Source: Coptis chinensis
Lineage: Eukaryota > Streptophyta > Magnoliopsida > Ranunculales > Ranunculaceae
Assembly (NCBI GenBank): GCA_015680905.1
Contig: JADFTS010000068.1
Span: 62,001 to 126,000, forward strand
Direction: 5' to 3'
Length of the DNA stretch: 64,000 bases
Made by a program: the position numbers and the translations under genes. Of this stretch, positions 38,321 through 50,762 are shown in pieces. The number at the start of each line of letters is the position of its first letter. Position 1 is the stretch's first letter. Below the pieces are notes generated by a model. That model saw nothing but the letters and a program-made list of their open reading frames with translations. It made no database searches and was not told where the DNA came from.

Positions 38321-38824
38321 TTAGATGGGACTTGCTCTTGATGCCTGCAAAATGTCAAGTTAGGTCAGTTTGTGCTTCAAACATAACTAATTAACTAGAA
38401 TAACTAAGTCGGGGCCGCGCGCTAAAGCTAACATGTAAAACCTGATTCTGGGAGGAAGTCGCAGAAGTCCAGCGCTGAGAATTATGCATCGCCACTGTTG
38501 TGTCACTCATGAAGGTCACTATGTTCGATTGTCTTTCACTATCAACTGCAACTGCAGGAGGCAATTCCCTCATAATCCATAACACATAAGCTGAGGGTAC
38601 GGATGAACCTGGTGAACATCACAAAGATGGAACCTTAGATTCATAGAAATTTCTAAAAGTTTTTTGTTATCAGGTACACGTTCTTTGCTGAAGGAATTTT
38701 GATCATTCATTTAAACAAAAATGAAGACGTGAAAGAAAAACAACGTACCTATGAAGTAATACAAAAAAACCAGAATCGACGTTAGTATTCCATTCACATC
38801 ACTTGGATGCCAATGGTACAGAAG
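38321..38824 (-). pseudogene. TOM1/CAND-like multi-pass membrane protein, last three exons only
   Basis: Three minus-strand exons with good splice sites: 38749-38824 (LLYHWHPSDVNGILTS followed by a hydrophobic membrane segment), 38442-38608 (SSVPSAYVLWIMRELPP, then a polar tail ending SSQNQ) and 38321-38344 (ASRASPI and stop). Phases join cleanly, giving 89 codons. The PSA-x-VLW-x-MRELPP block and the ASRASPI end resemble tobamovirus-multiplication-protein-1-like/CAND seven-helix proteins, which sit in the tonoplast or plasma membrane. I found none of the upstream exons before the glutaredoxin-like fragment and Copia element. Either they lie beyond an unusually large intron or only this 3' piece is present; I prefer the latter. 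The reading frames are undamaged, so the duplication or truncation may be recent. Confidence 0.65.
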
Positions 38825-39328
38825 CTGCAATTAAGAAAACAACTTAGAGAGGGTATATGCATGCCAAGCTTAAAAACTGTAAGATAATCAAGATTGTCAG
38901 ACCTCCAAAAGGCTTGTAACATTCAAGGGTCAACAAAGAACTTAAAATAAAAGACAGTAACGGACCAAGGGTGAAGGAATTAGGAGATAACAATAATGAA
39001 GGGATTCATTCACTTTGGTCGCTGTGGGGAGGAGTTGAGAGATATCCCACTCAAGCACTTCCTATTCAGATGGGAGATTATTATAGGTGGCTGAATGGAA
39101 TCGAGGTATTATCGTATAAATGGTTGTTTTAGTTGCCATTTTCTTTCTCCTTTCAATCTTTATACTGTAGGTCACCTCATCGGATAAATTTTTCAAACGA
39201 AAAAAGATTTGGTCACACAAACAGCTCCAGCAAATAAACGAAACTAAAAGTTAAATGTACAGAAGACGACATTTGCTCACCATAAACGGCTAAGGCTCCA
39301 GACATCGCTCAGCAGCACATTGGGCATA

Positions 39329-39333
39329 CAAGC
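39329..39333 (+). repeat. Target duplication CAAGC, left side
   Basis: CAAGC precedes the left LTR and recurs at 44927-44931 after the right LTR, as expected for Copia integration. Confidence 0.85.
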
Positions 39334-40017
39334 TGTTGGAGTTATCCCTCACATGAGGAGAGAAACCGAGCCGACAGAAACGGCTTAATTCGGCATCGCT
39401 GACAAGTCGAGCGGCGCCAGCCTTTCGAGATAGAAGCGCGACTTCGGCCGAGTTCCAAGAACATAGGGCGACCAGCTCAAAGTGGCGCCAGCGCTCGGCT
39501 TCCAGGCCTTCGACTTCGGCGCTTCAGTGGCCGCCCGCTTCGAGCATATTTTTGTGGGCCTTGCTTCAAGATTACCCATGAAATTTGGTTTTGGAGATAA
39601 AACCAAAAATCAAGGTTTTGGAAAACCTAACCTAACGAGAACCAAACAAGTCGGAAAGGATTGGAATCCGGACTAAAAACAAAGAGAGAACCTTTTACTG
39701 AGATACAACCCGTAAAAGAGATAAGAGTGATCTAGTAAGGAGAGACCGAAAGGAGAGATTGTAATCTTCCTTCCCATTTTATTAAGAACTGGCTCTTGTG
39801 GAAGTAGGCATCATTGGCGAACCACGGTAAATCTTTGTGTTGTGGTTTGTTGTTTAACCGCTTTTACATTATTATATGTTGTTGATAGTTGTTTAGTGAG
39901 TTGGGCATGTTAGTATAGGTTGTAGTTGATATTTAGATTTTGTCCCGAGCAAAAGTGTGTTCATACAAGTTATCCGCGGTAGTGGGGAACCGATTGGTAT
40001 TGGTGTAATCCCCAACA
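39334..40017 (+). repeat. Left LTR of the Copia fossil
   Basis: Matches 44239-44926 over its length. Starts TGTTGGAGTTATCCC, ends GTAATCCCCAACA. Confidence 0.9.
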
Positions 40018-43000
40018 AGTGGTATCGAGCCTTGGTTAGAATAGCCTTAGGGTGTTATCCCAATCTTTGTCGGCGTGGTGTTTGACGAAATTCCCGAGAA
40101 AGATTTGAGGTTAAATAACTTGTAGAGATGGACCATTCCGCGAACACTCGTATGATGAGTCCGAATAGGAAGAACTACACCATCCGGAAAGCCAAGATGG
40201 AAGACTTGCTATACCGCAAGGACTTGGCACTTCCCATCGAGAATGAGGGAGTAAGACCGAAAAAGGCGATGAAATTTGAGTGGAAAAAGCTTGACGTAAA
40301 AGCTATTGGGTACATTCGACAATGGATAGACGACGATTGTCTTTCACCATGTGGCCCAAGAGACTACGACGCCCGATCATGGAAGAAACTTCGAAGACCT
40401 TTATGAGAGGAAGTCGGTGGAAACAAAGTGCTAGTCGTTAAGAAGTTTGCGGAACCGGCAAGTACCAAGAAGGTTCTTCAATGTCCGAGCATCTTAATGA
40501 AGTACGTAATATCATCAATCGATGCATTTGATGAAGATCAATTTGGGAGACGAAGTTGAGGCTTTGTTTCTATTAGGCTCTCTACCCGAAAGTTGGGAGA
40601 CATTAGCGGTTTCTCTACATGGAGCGGCCAAGGATGGAATTGTTACCATGGAGATGGCTACCACGCCTTTGTTGAATGAGGAGACTAGAAGGAGTGCAAG
40701 AAGCGACTCTTCTAACTTCGAGGTCCTTTTCACGAGAAACGGGGAGAGGTCGGGCGAAAAACCATCTCGCTCTAGAGGTGATGACGTATAAATCTAGGGG
40801 TGAAGCTAGAACTCCTAAGGCGCAGAGGCAATGTTACTATTGTGCCACCAAAGGCCACTTCGATATGAGTGCGTAACACACAAGAGGGATGAGAAGAATA
40901 ACCGTGGTACATGAAGACATGGTGCGCAGGAACGGAAACACGCAGAGATACTACCGCACTAGTCGGCGACCTAGTGGGAATTGTGTCGGTTGTGGTGTGT
41001 CTTTGTCTTAGTACCTCATGTCGATACGAGTGGGTGATAGATCTGAGGAGCATCCTATCACGTCACACCGCGACGAGGGATTCTTCACTACCTACAACCG
41101 TGGTGAATATGGTGAAATAAGGATGGGTAAATGATGGAGTCTCAAAGATTATAGGCATTGGAGATGTTCATGTAGAAACCAATGTCGGCTACACCTTGAC
41201 ACTCAAGGATGTAAGACATGTCCCCGACATCACGGCTAAGCTAAGCCTAATTTCGGGGAAATTAGATGATGATGGCTTTGTAAACTCGTTTGGTAACGGG
41301 GTATGGAAACCGAAAGCGGGTTCCATTGTAGCGACCGAGGAAAGAAAACTTGCTCTCTTTACAAAACACGGCTAGTTTGTGTAAAGCGTAAGCGAATCGT
41401 GCGTAAGAAGCTTCATCGAGCGTGGCACAAGAGACCGCGGTCACATGGGCATAAAAGGGATGGAAGTTCTTGCTAAGCAAAAGGCCATGCCGGACATTAA
41501 AGGTACACATTTAAATACATGTACTCATTGTTTGGTAGGAAAGCAACACGGTGTCTTTCCAAAGATTCCCGCCTCACGAAAGGACAATCGTCCCTGAACT
41601 AGTGCACACGGACTTATGTGGTCCTATGAGAGTGAAGTCCCACCGGGGAGCTTCATACTTCTTGACATTCATTGATGATCGTCCAAGAAAGATATGGGCC
41701 TATAGTCCGAAGACCAAGGATGAAGTACTTGGCGTGTTTGAGAAATTCCACAAAGGTGGAAAGAGAGACCGGAAGTTGTTGAAGTGTATTCGCCGGATAA
41801 TGGGGGTGAGTACATTGGGCCATTTGAAGAGTATTGCGAGTCATGGGATTCGTCCATGAGCGCACCGTTCCCAAGACACCGCAACGAATGGAATAGCGAG
41901 AGAATGAATGAACCGTACCATTGTAGAGAGGATAAGATGCATGCTATCTCACTCTAAGCTACCTAGAAGCTCTTGGGTAGAAGCAATGCGTCTGTGGCTG
42001 CATGTGATCATGTGATCAACTGTCACCGAAGAAAGCCTCTCATAGTGATTATCCGGAGAGAGTATGGTCGGCGCAGATGTTGATTATGGATACTTGAGGG
42101 TATTTGGGTGCGGGGCATTTGTGCATATTCCGAAGGATGAGAGATTCAAGCTTGATGACAAAGCCAAGCGGTGCATTTTTCCGGGTTATGGAGATGAAAA
42201 GTTTGGTTACAAACTCTATGATCCGATTAACAAGAAGGTAATCCGAAGTCGAGATGTTGTGTTCTGGAAGACCAAACCATAGCGGACTTTGAGGAGGGTG
42301 AAGAAGCCAAGCTTTCACCAATGATCTTGTTGATTCGAGAACCGAAGTTCCTACCGTGGAACGTCGCGAAGGCATTGAGAATCACAGAGAACCATGAGTT
42401 TGAAGCTCATGATGAGAATCCTATTGCTCATGATGGGATAGAACCTATTGGGTATAGAAGATGCGATGAGATGCATGAACCACCACCGAGCAAGCGAAGT
42501 GTATCCTCCCGAGGCACCGGCGGAGATGGGGCAAGGAGGTCCGACGAGAGGGAGAATAGCTTCAACCGGTATCCACCACATACGTGCGTCTTCTACTATC
42601 GGATGGTGGAGAACCTATGTACTATCAAGAGGCACTTGAAGGTACGACAAAGAAAAGTGGTTGAAGGCCATGCATGACGAGATGGATTCTTTGCATAAGA
42701 ATCACACTTATGAAGTTAGTTGAGAAACCCACGGGGGAGAAAAGTTCTCAAGAATAAGTGGATATACAAAGTCAAGCATGAGGAGAACAATCCTCACCCA
42801 AGGCACAAAGCTCGCCTTTGTTGTGAAGGGATTCGGTCAAAGGAAAGGGATTGACTTTGATGAGATTTTCTCTCTCCTGTAGTGAAGATGACTTCTATCC
42901 GGGTGGTATTGGGTATGGCCGCAAGTATGAACCTAGAGGTTGAGCGGCTAGATGTTAAGACGGCTTTTCTTCATGGAGACCTTGAAGAAGATGTCTACAT

Positions 43001-44238
43001 GGACCCGGCCGGGGGTTTGAGGTCAAAGGCAAAGGAGCACCTAGTATGCAAGCCGATAAAGAGCTTGTATGGGTTGAAAGCAAGCACCGGTGACGATGGT
43101 ACATAAAGTTTGATTCCTTTATGGCGAAAGCAAGGATACAAGAAGTCCGCTTCCGATCATTGTGTGTTTGTTCGGAGATTTCCGGATGGGGATTTCATTG
43201 TGCTATTCTTTGTATGTGGATGATATGTTGATAGTTGGCCCAAACATCAACAAGATATCCAAGCTGAAGAAAGACTTGAGTAAGTCCTTTGAGATGAAGG
43301 ATTTGGGTCAAGCAAAGCGGAGATACTTGGGATCGCGGATCACTCGTGACGAAAGAGTGGGAAGTTGTGGCTTTCTCGAAAGCTACATTGAAGGTGTTGA
43401 AGAGATTCAACATGGATCAAAGCGAAACCCGGTCGGTTATCCGCTTGGTGGCCAGTTCCGCATGACCAAAGAGATGTGTCCTAAGGGGTGAGCATGAGCA
43501 GAGTCGGATGGAAAAGATTCCTTATGCATCCAGCTGGGCGGTTGATGTATGCCATGGTGTGTACTAGGCCGGATATTGCTTTTCGCCGTTGGGGTTGTAA
43601 AGCAGATTTACATCAAATCGGGTAAAGAGCATTGGGAAGGTGTTAAGTGGATATTGAGATATCTCAAAGGCACTTCCAAATCATGTTTGTGCTTTGGTGG
43701 AAGTAAGCCCTTACTTGAAGAAGGCTACACCGATGCGCATATGGCGGGTGATGTTGACTTCGATGAAGTCCACCTCCGGTTATCCGGTTTACTTTTGCGG
43801 GGGAGCGGTTTCTTGGCAATCTAAGTTGCAAAAGTGTGTTGCCCTCTCCACTACTGAAGCCGAGTATATTGCAGCCACCGAAAGGTTGCAAAGAGTTGCT
43901 ATGGATGAAAAGGTTCTTCGACGAACTAGGGCTAAAGCGTAAAACAGTTTTGTAGTTCTATGTGACGGTCGGAGGCGCCATCCACTTGAGCAAGAATCCG
44001 AAGTTTTCATTCTAGATCCAAGCACATACACGTCGCGTTATCATTGGATTAGAGAAGTACTTCGAGGACAAGCATTTGTGTATCGAGAAGATCCATACCG
44101 ACAAGAACGGGTCGGATATGATGACCAAAGTCTTACCGAAAGGTAAGTTTGATGTTTGTTGTGCTATTGCGGAATGGCGACACTCCTCTGATTTGGCAAT
44201 TGCATGGAGGTATCCCCCTCACCGCTCGGGAGGGAGAT

Positions 44239-44926
44239 TGTTGAGTTATCCCTCACATGAGGAGAGAAACCGAGCCGATAAACGGGCTTAATTCGCATCG
44301 CGACAAGTCGAGTCGCCTTGCTCGAAGGCCAGATAGCGACTTCGCGACTTCGAGTTCCAAGAAACATAGGGCGACCAGCTCAAAGTGGCCAAGGCCAGCT
44401 CGGCTTCCAGGCCTTCAGTAGCGACTTCCAGAGTAAGTGCGCCAGGCGAGCATATTTTTGTGGGCCTTGCTACAAGATTCCAAAGCGAAATTTGGTTTTG
44501 GAGATAAAACCAAAAATCAAGGTTTTGGAAAACCTAACCTAATGTAACCAAACAAGTCGGAAGGATTGGAATCCGGACTAAAAACAAAGAGAGAACCTTT
44601 TACGAGATACAACCCCTCAGAAAAGAGATAAGAGTGATCTAGTAAGGTGAGAGACTGAAAGGAGAGATTGTAATCTTCCTTCCCATTTTATTAAGAACTG
44701 GCTCTTGTGGAAGTAGGCATCATTGGCCGAACCACGGTAAATCTTTGTGTTGTGGTTTGTTGTTTAACTGCTTTACATTATTATATGTTGTTGATAGTTG
44801 TTTAGTGAGTTGGGCATGTTAGTATAGGTTGTAGTTGATATTTAGATTTTGTCCGGAGCAAAAGTGTGTTCATACAAGTTATCTGTGTAGTGGGGGAACC
44901 GATTGGTATTGGTGTAATCCCCAACA
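44239..44926 (+). repeat. Right LTR of the Copia fossil
   Basis: Partner of 39334-40017. Starts TGTTGAGTTATCCC, ends GTAATCCCCAACA, followed by CAAGC. Confidence 0.9.
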
Positions 44927-45300
44927 CAAGCAACCCATTCTCATTGCACTGTGGGCACTGAACTGACAAGCCATCATCACTCCCATCTGGACTAATTTTA
45001 CGACTTCCATTGCAATTATAATATAATATGAAGCACATTCCTCCACACCCGTCCACACGGATTTGGTGATCAGTGGATCGATCCTCGGCAATCCTTCTAA
45101 TAACTGCATGCTCATGCAATGTCACAACAAATCTGCACCACCAATATATCTCCCCTTAATGAAAAGCCTTGGAGGTACTACTCTACTATCAAGGATTCTC
45201 CACATTTCTTCCCCTCAGTACTCCAAATGCATCGATACATCTCTTTCGTGGAACAAAATCTTAAAACTATCCAACGTAAAACCGAATACTCTGGCAATCC
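44927..45300 (-). pseudogene. Glutaredoxin-like Cys-rich protein fragment, interrupted by Copia
   Basis: On the minus strand, blocks match the plant glutaredoxin-like family that ends in a zinc-ribbon-like tail: SFKILFHERDVSMHLEY, LFIKGRYIGGADLL, then GCGG..CF, NCNGSRKI and CPQCNENGLL. The last codons continue on the other side of the Copia element at 39309-39333 as VCPMCC and a stop. The protein family binds glutathione or iron-sulphur clusters and acts in thiol redox control. This copy was already dead: there is an in-frame stop after MHLEY and a frame change after GGADLL. The N-terminal half is absent; similarity begins at about 45300, directly beside the FAR1-related gene's 3' exons on the same strand. 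No expressed product is expected. Confidence 0.75.
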
Positions 45301-45309
45301 TAAAACCTC

Positions 45310-48300
45310 ATCCAGTTCGGAGACCTTCCCAACAACATCTAATCTCACTCTCGATCACCCCTGCAAAACAAATACAACACGTTAATGCCTTCGAGTTTAC
45401 ATTAGTTTAGTAAATATGGTCGATTGGTGAGAAAATATATCCTAGAAGATAAATGTAATTACCCCGAGAAGGCGGAGGAGCCATTGGAACCTTAGAAGAA
45501 GAAGGCTGTTTGAAAAAGAATTCAAGCAATAAATTCAATAATGAAATACTAAGATTTTGAAAATACTAATATTAAATAAGTATATACATAGTTCAGGATA
45601 TAACCTTCCAAATATAACTACTCAATATGCAGTACCTACCTTGTGATTGAGGTTTAGGCCATGTACACGTAGTCTTCGTGATGGCCCGTTTCACCGCAAT
45701 TTCCACACCTGGCGATTCGAGATCTTCCTTTCCTTTTATCAAATTCTCCGTAGCAACAAAACCACACGCACCTATATTAGAACAAAAAATTGAGAATTAT
45801 ATTGAGCTTTGGAAACCAAAATTGAGCAAATGGCGCATACCTACCACTCGTAAAATGTATCTCCTCTTCTTCTTCGCTCAAATCGGCTGATTGAGCACAT
45901 TTCCTCACACGTTTTGAGTTTGTACTTGGACCTATTACATACACATAGCATTGTAGTTATTAAAAAAAATAGAAGTACTAGCAACGCAACATGTTTAAAA
46001 ATTATAGTTCTTCAATAATATAGATACTTGTATTGGAAAAACTAAAGCGGTGAACATAACTAGTTACCCCCAATTTCTCGATGTAATTCTGGGCACGTGG
46101 GTTTTGTATGCCCAACAACACCACATTCACCACAACTTTTCTTCCTTGTCTCATTGTGTCCTTTAAGTCTTTTTGGTCGACCTTTAGGTGCTACCTGGGG
46201 TGGATCACGTATGAGTTCTAAGTGGGCCGCATCTCTGTGAGTATCTGATGGCTCCTCAACGGGAACTTGAGGATTTTCTTCAGCAGTTGATGGGATCTCT
46301 TTTGACATAAGATAAGAATGTAGGAAATCTTTGAACTCTTCACTAGCTTCTTTAGTTTTGGAGGCCTTCAAACAAATATTCTTGCAAATCCCCATAAGCT
46401 CACTATAACAAATAGCAGAAGTTGCTTCATTATGAACATTAACTGAAGTAACAGTAGGAATGACTGTTTTCACATGTCGCGTCCACCTCAATAAAATGCA
46501 ACTAGAGGGTATTTCAGCGACATCTTCATTTTTAAGACGGAAATTATGTGTCGGCATGGAAAACCAAATGACTCAAATAGACCACAAGAACACTTGGCTT
46601 TTTTATCAACAACATTGTATTCCACAATAGACTTGCAGTGCCTATACAAATGACGATGCAAAGTGTAGTAACGAATATTGTCACCTTGATGATCCGTTAT
46701 TGAATCAACAATGTACAATGCCTCTTGCTGCAATTGCATCTTAAACACATTAAAAGCCGCCCGTGTATAGATGGAGTTCGCCTGATTTTCATACTCAGTC
46801 AGGTGGGTCACAATTACCGGCTTGGTTGTCAGAGTAATAACTTCTTCTTCGTGCTCACGGTGCCGGATCTTCTCAAGTGCTAGCTCCATTTTTCCATAGA
46901 GCTCAACCATTTTTAAACCAGGCTTTACATGAAGCCGTATAACAGAGTTCATGCTTTCACAACGTTGGTTGGTTCTACAACCACAAAAGAATGCGCCTCG
47001 AAGATATGCCTCTGCCCACCTCATCCTCTTTTTGTATATCTTCTTCACCCACTCATGGTCATGGACCTGGTGTGCTCATTCTAACAAATGTTCCCACATT
47101 TGGTCAAACTCTTCTTCTGAACATTTCATAAACATGAGTGAACAAAAGTCCCTTTGAAACCCAGAGACACGGACATTGTCAATACAATTTTTCAGAACGT
47201 GCCAAGCACATAAGCGATGTCTAGCACTAGGTAAGGTAGCTTTAATAGCCTTGCGAATTGCATGATCACCATCTGTTATGACCGACTTAGGTGCCTTACC
47301 ATCGCCGAAGAAAACGCTCTAACGCCCAAATGTAAAAACGCTTTCGACTCACTAGTCATAACGCAAAAACCAAATACAATAGTTTGTCTATGATTGTTCA
47401 CTCCAGCAAATACGACAATTGGCATTTTGTATTGATTTGTCCGGTATGTTGAATCAAACAATAACACATCACCAAAACAGCTGTAATCTGCACGAGACGC
47501 CGAATCGCCTGAACAATCGACCAATTGGCTAAGTTCATTCAAATTTCAGATGAGTAGTAAAATTCTGGATCAATCTTCGACTTGTTTTTCATGCAGGAAA
47601 CAAGTGTGCTAGCATCTCCATTCATATAATAAATTTTCCTCATCCTGGTCATATAATTATACAAATCCTTTCTTATGTAACCAACTTTACAAAACTGGCC
47701 AGCCCTATAAACAAGAAAATCCATCACTTGACATTGTCTAATGCCCACATCAATTAGACTCTTTGCCAAAGTTGCATCTTCACTGCCCATCTTTCTATGT
47801 GAGCGACCAAATATCGAACTAGGATAAGGCACAAGTGGATGAGTGTGTTCAGCAACAAACTTATTAACAACCCACATATTGCATTTAATATCAAAAATCA
47901 CTTCAAAAATCGCAAGACACTTGCATCTAGATAACTCACGTTGTTTTCTTTTGTGTTCCATATTCAAATATTTCACCTCTCTCTCACCTTGGCATGAGCA
48001 CACAAAATTTCTTTTAACCGGGATATCTTTATGAAATCGGTAAACACCTTTGCGTACACTAAACCCAACAACCTTGGCATACTTTCGTTGTAGAACTCAA
48101 ATGCCTCGTTCTTTGGTTTTAAAACGCATTGAAAACATGATTGCATTTTCATCTAGATCTTCCCCCCCAACTTACCACCTAATAGATCGAAATCATTCTC
48201 ATTAGTTTGTTCACTTCTTGCATCCGCTTCATTTGATGTCCTTCAAAACCTTCAATTTCACTAACACTATGGTCATCCATCGATTCATCTTCGCCTTCCA

Positions 48301-48325
48301 AACTCACATTGGTTGAACCTTCCAT
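45310..48325 (-). pseudogene. FAR1-related/MULE-type transposase gene, several breaks
   Basis: A main minus-strand exon runs from ATG 48325 to about 46060. In order: an acidic start (MEGSTNVSLEGEDESMDD), a FAR1 DNA-binding region (KVVGFSVRKGVYRFHKDIP, RNFVCSCQGEREVKY), a MULE transposase core with the first Asp in LLFDSTYRTNQY (about 47445) and second in VITDGDHAIR (about 47275), a SWIM zinc finger (CSCGLFESFGFPCRHI, about 46545-46600) and a CCHC knuckle (CGECGVVGHTKPTC, about 46090). Smaller exons with plausible splice sites follow near 45910-45846, 45775-45653 (second knuckle CGNCGETGHH) and 45500-45460 (proline-rich). Host FAR1-related factors and MULE transposases share this build. There are about five breaks: a stop near 47076, and frame changes near 48180, 47542, 47310 and 46540. 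No terminal inverted repeats were found, so host factor versus transposon is open. Confidence 0.75.
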
Positions 48326-48329
48326 AATA

Positions 48330-49569
48330 TTTATTTCGATTAATCAAGAATCACTTTCCTCATAATTATCTACGACATGCGTCATTACACATATTTGTAG
48401 CCCAATCTCTGTCTTCATTAGAGATATCCACCATCACTTGATCACTATAATATGGTAATAATATAAATATGCATTCATTACTTCTTGCACTATAAGTGGA
48501 AAATAAAATAAACAACAAACAAAGAGTATACACGTGGAGCAACGTTAATTTGAAGTTAAAATTTCATTTTAAAATAAAAAATAAAACAGACAATAGCATT
48601 TTAGGTTCACAAATAAATTATTAAAGATTCACCTTTGTGCCATGAAGGGACAAAAGGTGAAGGTGAGTAATGTGTAACGATAATTTAAGCAACGGAAGCA
48701 AGTCAAAAGAAACTAGCAATAAAATTAAACTCTCCTTATTATGTGACATAAGAAGATAAGCAAGTTCAATATGTGATTAAACTCTTCCTATGGAGCTCAA
48801 TATTTACATGTCTTGAATCCTAGAATTGAAAATATGATCAATTTCAATTTTCAAGGAGTAGAATACCTACATAATTGGCAATCCGGCCAGGCCAGGAATC
48901 TACTTATAAACTATCACTACTTCTCTCGTTATTACGTTGTATAGTACTATAGTTCTTTCAAGATGTGATTCCATAACTATAAAAGAGGAGGTAATACTGT
49001 TCCAACATCATTTTTTTTTTTACATTTATGCTAGAAAAAGTGACAATTCAGTTTCTTTGGTCTCAAGGATTGTTTCTACTCTTGCATGTGTCATGTGTGC
49101 CACTAAAATTATAGGATCGACTAACAATGCCAAAGATGATATCGGGATGAAAGTAAATCAGTTTAACGGTACACCGGTACAATCGCTTTAACCGATCCAC
49201 CCTCCCCCTCCCCGCGGTATGCCTATGCCGAATCACATTTCTAACTAATAATTATTTTTTTCTCACCCACTTGCTCATTTATTTCCTCGCATTTTTGCCA
49301 TGAAGCATCGTGGTTCGTGATCTCTCAACTCTTTTTCACTTAATCACATTATTACTATACACACTTTAGCACAATCACATAAATATTCTAGATTATAATC
49401 TGGTACCTACTTTAACTCAATTTTGCAATCTCCCCATTCGCCTATTGCACATCTCAAGAGTTTACAAACAAATTTAGTGCAATAAGATAACTACTACTAC
49501 ACTTAAATTTCTGAACGTGCCAAGTTCAACAATAAAATAAGTGTTTCTTATCTAATATGCTTTTCTGCC
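48330..49569. other. Non-coding DNA
   Basis: No gene recognised. Probably the promoter side of the FAR1-related gene, then AT-rich sequence with a C-rich patch near 49200. Confidence 0.4.
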
Positions 49570-49690
49570 AACAGAAAGGGGTTAGGGCATTGCCAAGACA
49601 TCGTGTCTAGTAGCGATCAACGCTCTTAGCCTTAGTAGATAGTACTCTCGCCTAGCACATTTAATTCGCGGATTCTCGATGGCATCGGTG
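49570..49690 (-). mobile_element. 5S-rRNA-derived fossil (Cassandra-type LTR or 5S-derived SINE)
   Basis: The minus strand reads TGCACCGATGCCATC, AATCCGCGAATTAAATGTGC and GGCGAGAGTACT, a degraded version of plant 5S rRNA from its loop A region through the internal promoter A-box. The 3' half keeps only weak similarity and ends GCAATGCCC. A true 5S gene would be far better conserved. Plant Cassandra elements carry 5S sequence in their LTRs and some SINEs start with 5S; either could leave this. Ends unresolved. Confidence 0.6.
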
Positions 49691-50762
49691 CATTTATATA
49701 GAGGAAACCATGATATATGTGTGAAAGTCATAAACAAGCAAGAAAAGCAAACCATTGAACCAAAATATACATGTAAAAAAAACTTGTGTTTGCCATTGAA
49801 GACCAAGCACCACCATATGTAAATACTTGGATATTTTGAAACTAGATATTAATTCACTAATCAATCCATAGAAAAATTTCATGAACTAAGCCTAAATTAC
49901 TAAATACTCATATCCAAACCTGAAGGAGTATCAAGGAGTATTTGAGAGATGCCCAATCCGAGTTTGAAATGCAGAGGATTTCTCTTAGAAGATAGTGAAA
50001 AGAGAAACAATGGAGATGAACTCAGTTTAGTGGAGATGAACCCGAAAAGAGAATGAGAGTTTGGCGCTAACTGTTTTCCTTTTCTTTTTTTCGAACAAGC
50101 CCGAAGTAAATACCGAATTATTTATTTCACTTTCCAATTTTTCCAATTTGAACGATGGTTATTAGGTTGGGATTAGTTTTTGGATAAATTTGGTATTTCA
50201 TGTATTTGTTTTTTTTCCAAACTAGTTTATCCGGTTAACAAGTTTGTAGTGGATTATGGATTTCCCAACAAAAATCAGATGTGGGGCTGAGATTAGTGCA
50301 CATTGGAATGCATTGGAATGCCAGTGCATGGAAGCAAACCTCTTTTTTTAACTATCACCTAGTATTATTTTCAACGCTTTTTTAGGATTGTTGTTATGTT
50401 TACTTGTATAAGGCTATCAATGTTAATTATGGGTATGCCAGATCGATACTCAATAACTAACACACCGCAAGTCGTCTTCTTTAGTTCTTTCCATTTAGCT
50501 CATTCTAACTTCCAGCAATTGACACGTAACTAGATGATGTGCACACTGCACGTTTTTCTAATGTTGAAAATAGGAAATCAAGAATCTTTTTGGGAGTGCT
50601 GGTCATGACATTTGATTTATAGATATACCTTCCTAATTGTTGTAAATGTTTTTTTGTTTGCTTCAGAAAAAGTCGTACAAATCAACAAGATAAGACTTGT
50701 TTTCAAAGTTGTTTTGTGAAAAACTTTTGTTTGTGTTTGGATCCTTTCTCTGTTGGTTTATT
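49691..50762. other. Non-coding DNA
   Basis: AT-rich; no gene, RNA or element recognised. Confidence 0.4.

Larger units (their letters stand above)
39334..44926 (+). mobile_element. Copia-type LTR retrotransposon fossil with both LTRs
   Basis: A 5.6-kb element bounded by LTRs at 39334-40017 and 44239-44926 (both start TGTTG and end CCCAACA) with target duplication CAAGC. A primer-binding-site-like TGGTATCGAGCC follows the left LTR. Gag, zinc knuckle (CYYCATKGH), protease, integrase, reverse transcriptase (about 42880-43300, with the YVDD box) and RNase H follow in Copia order, then a purine-rich tract GGGAGGGAGA just before the right LTR. It is broken, with many breaks across gag and pol. 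The LTRs are close but show a cluster of small differences in their GC-rich part. Of the Copia fossils here it is the youngest-looking. Confidence 0.88.

Noticed and set aside
39385-39676. Open frames in the GC-rich part of the Copia LTR
   Set aside because: They lie inside an LTR and recur imperfectly in the other LTR; not genes.
49570-49690. Functional 5S rRNA gene
   Set aside because: Too many changes from plant 5S, the C-box side is lost and there is no tandem array.
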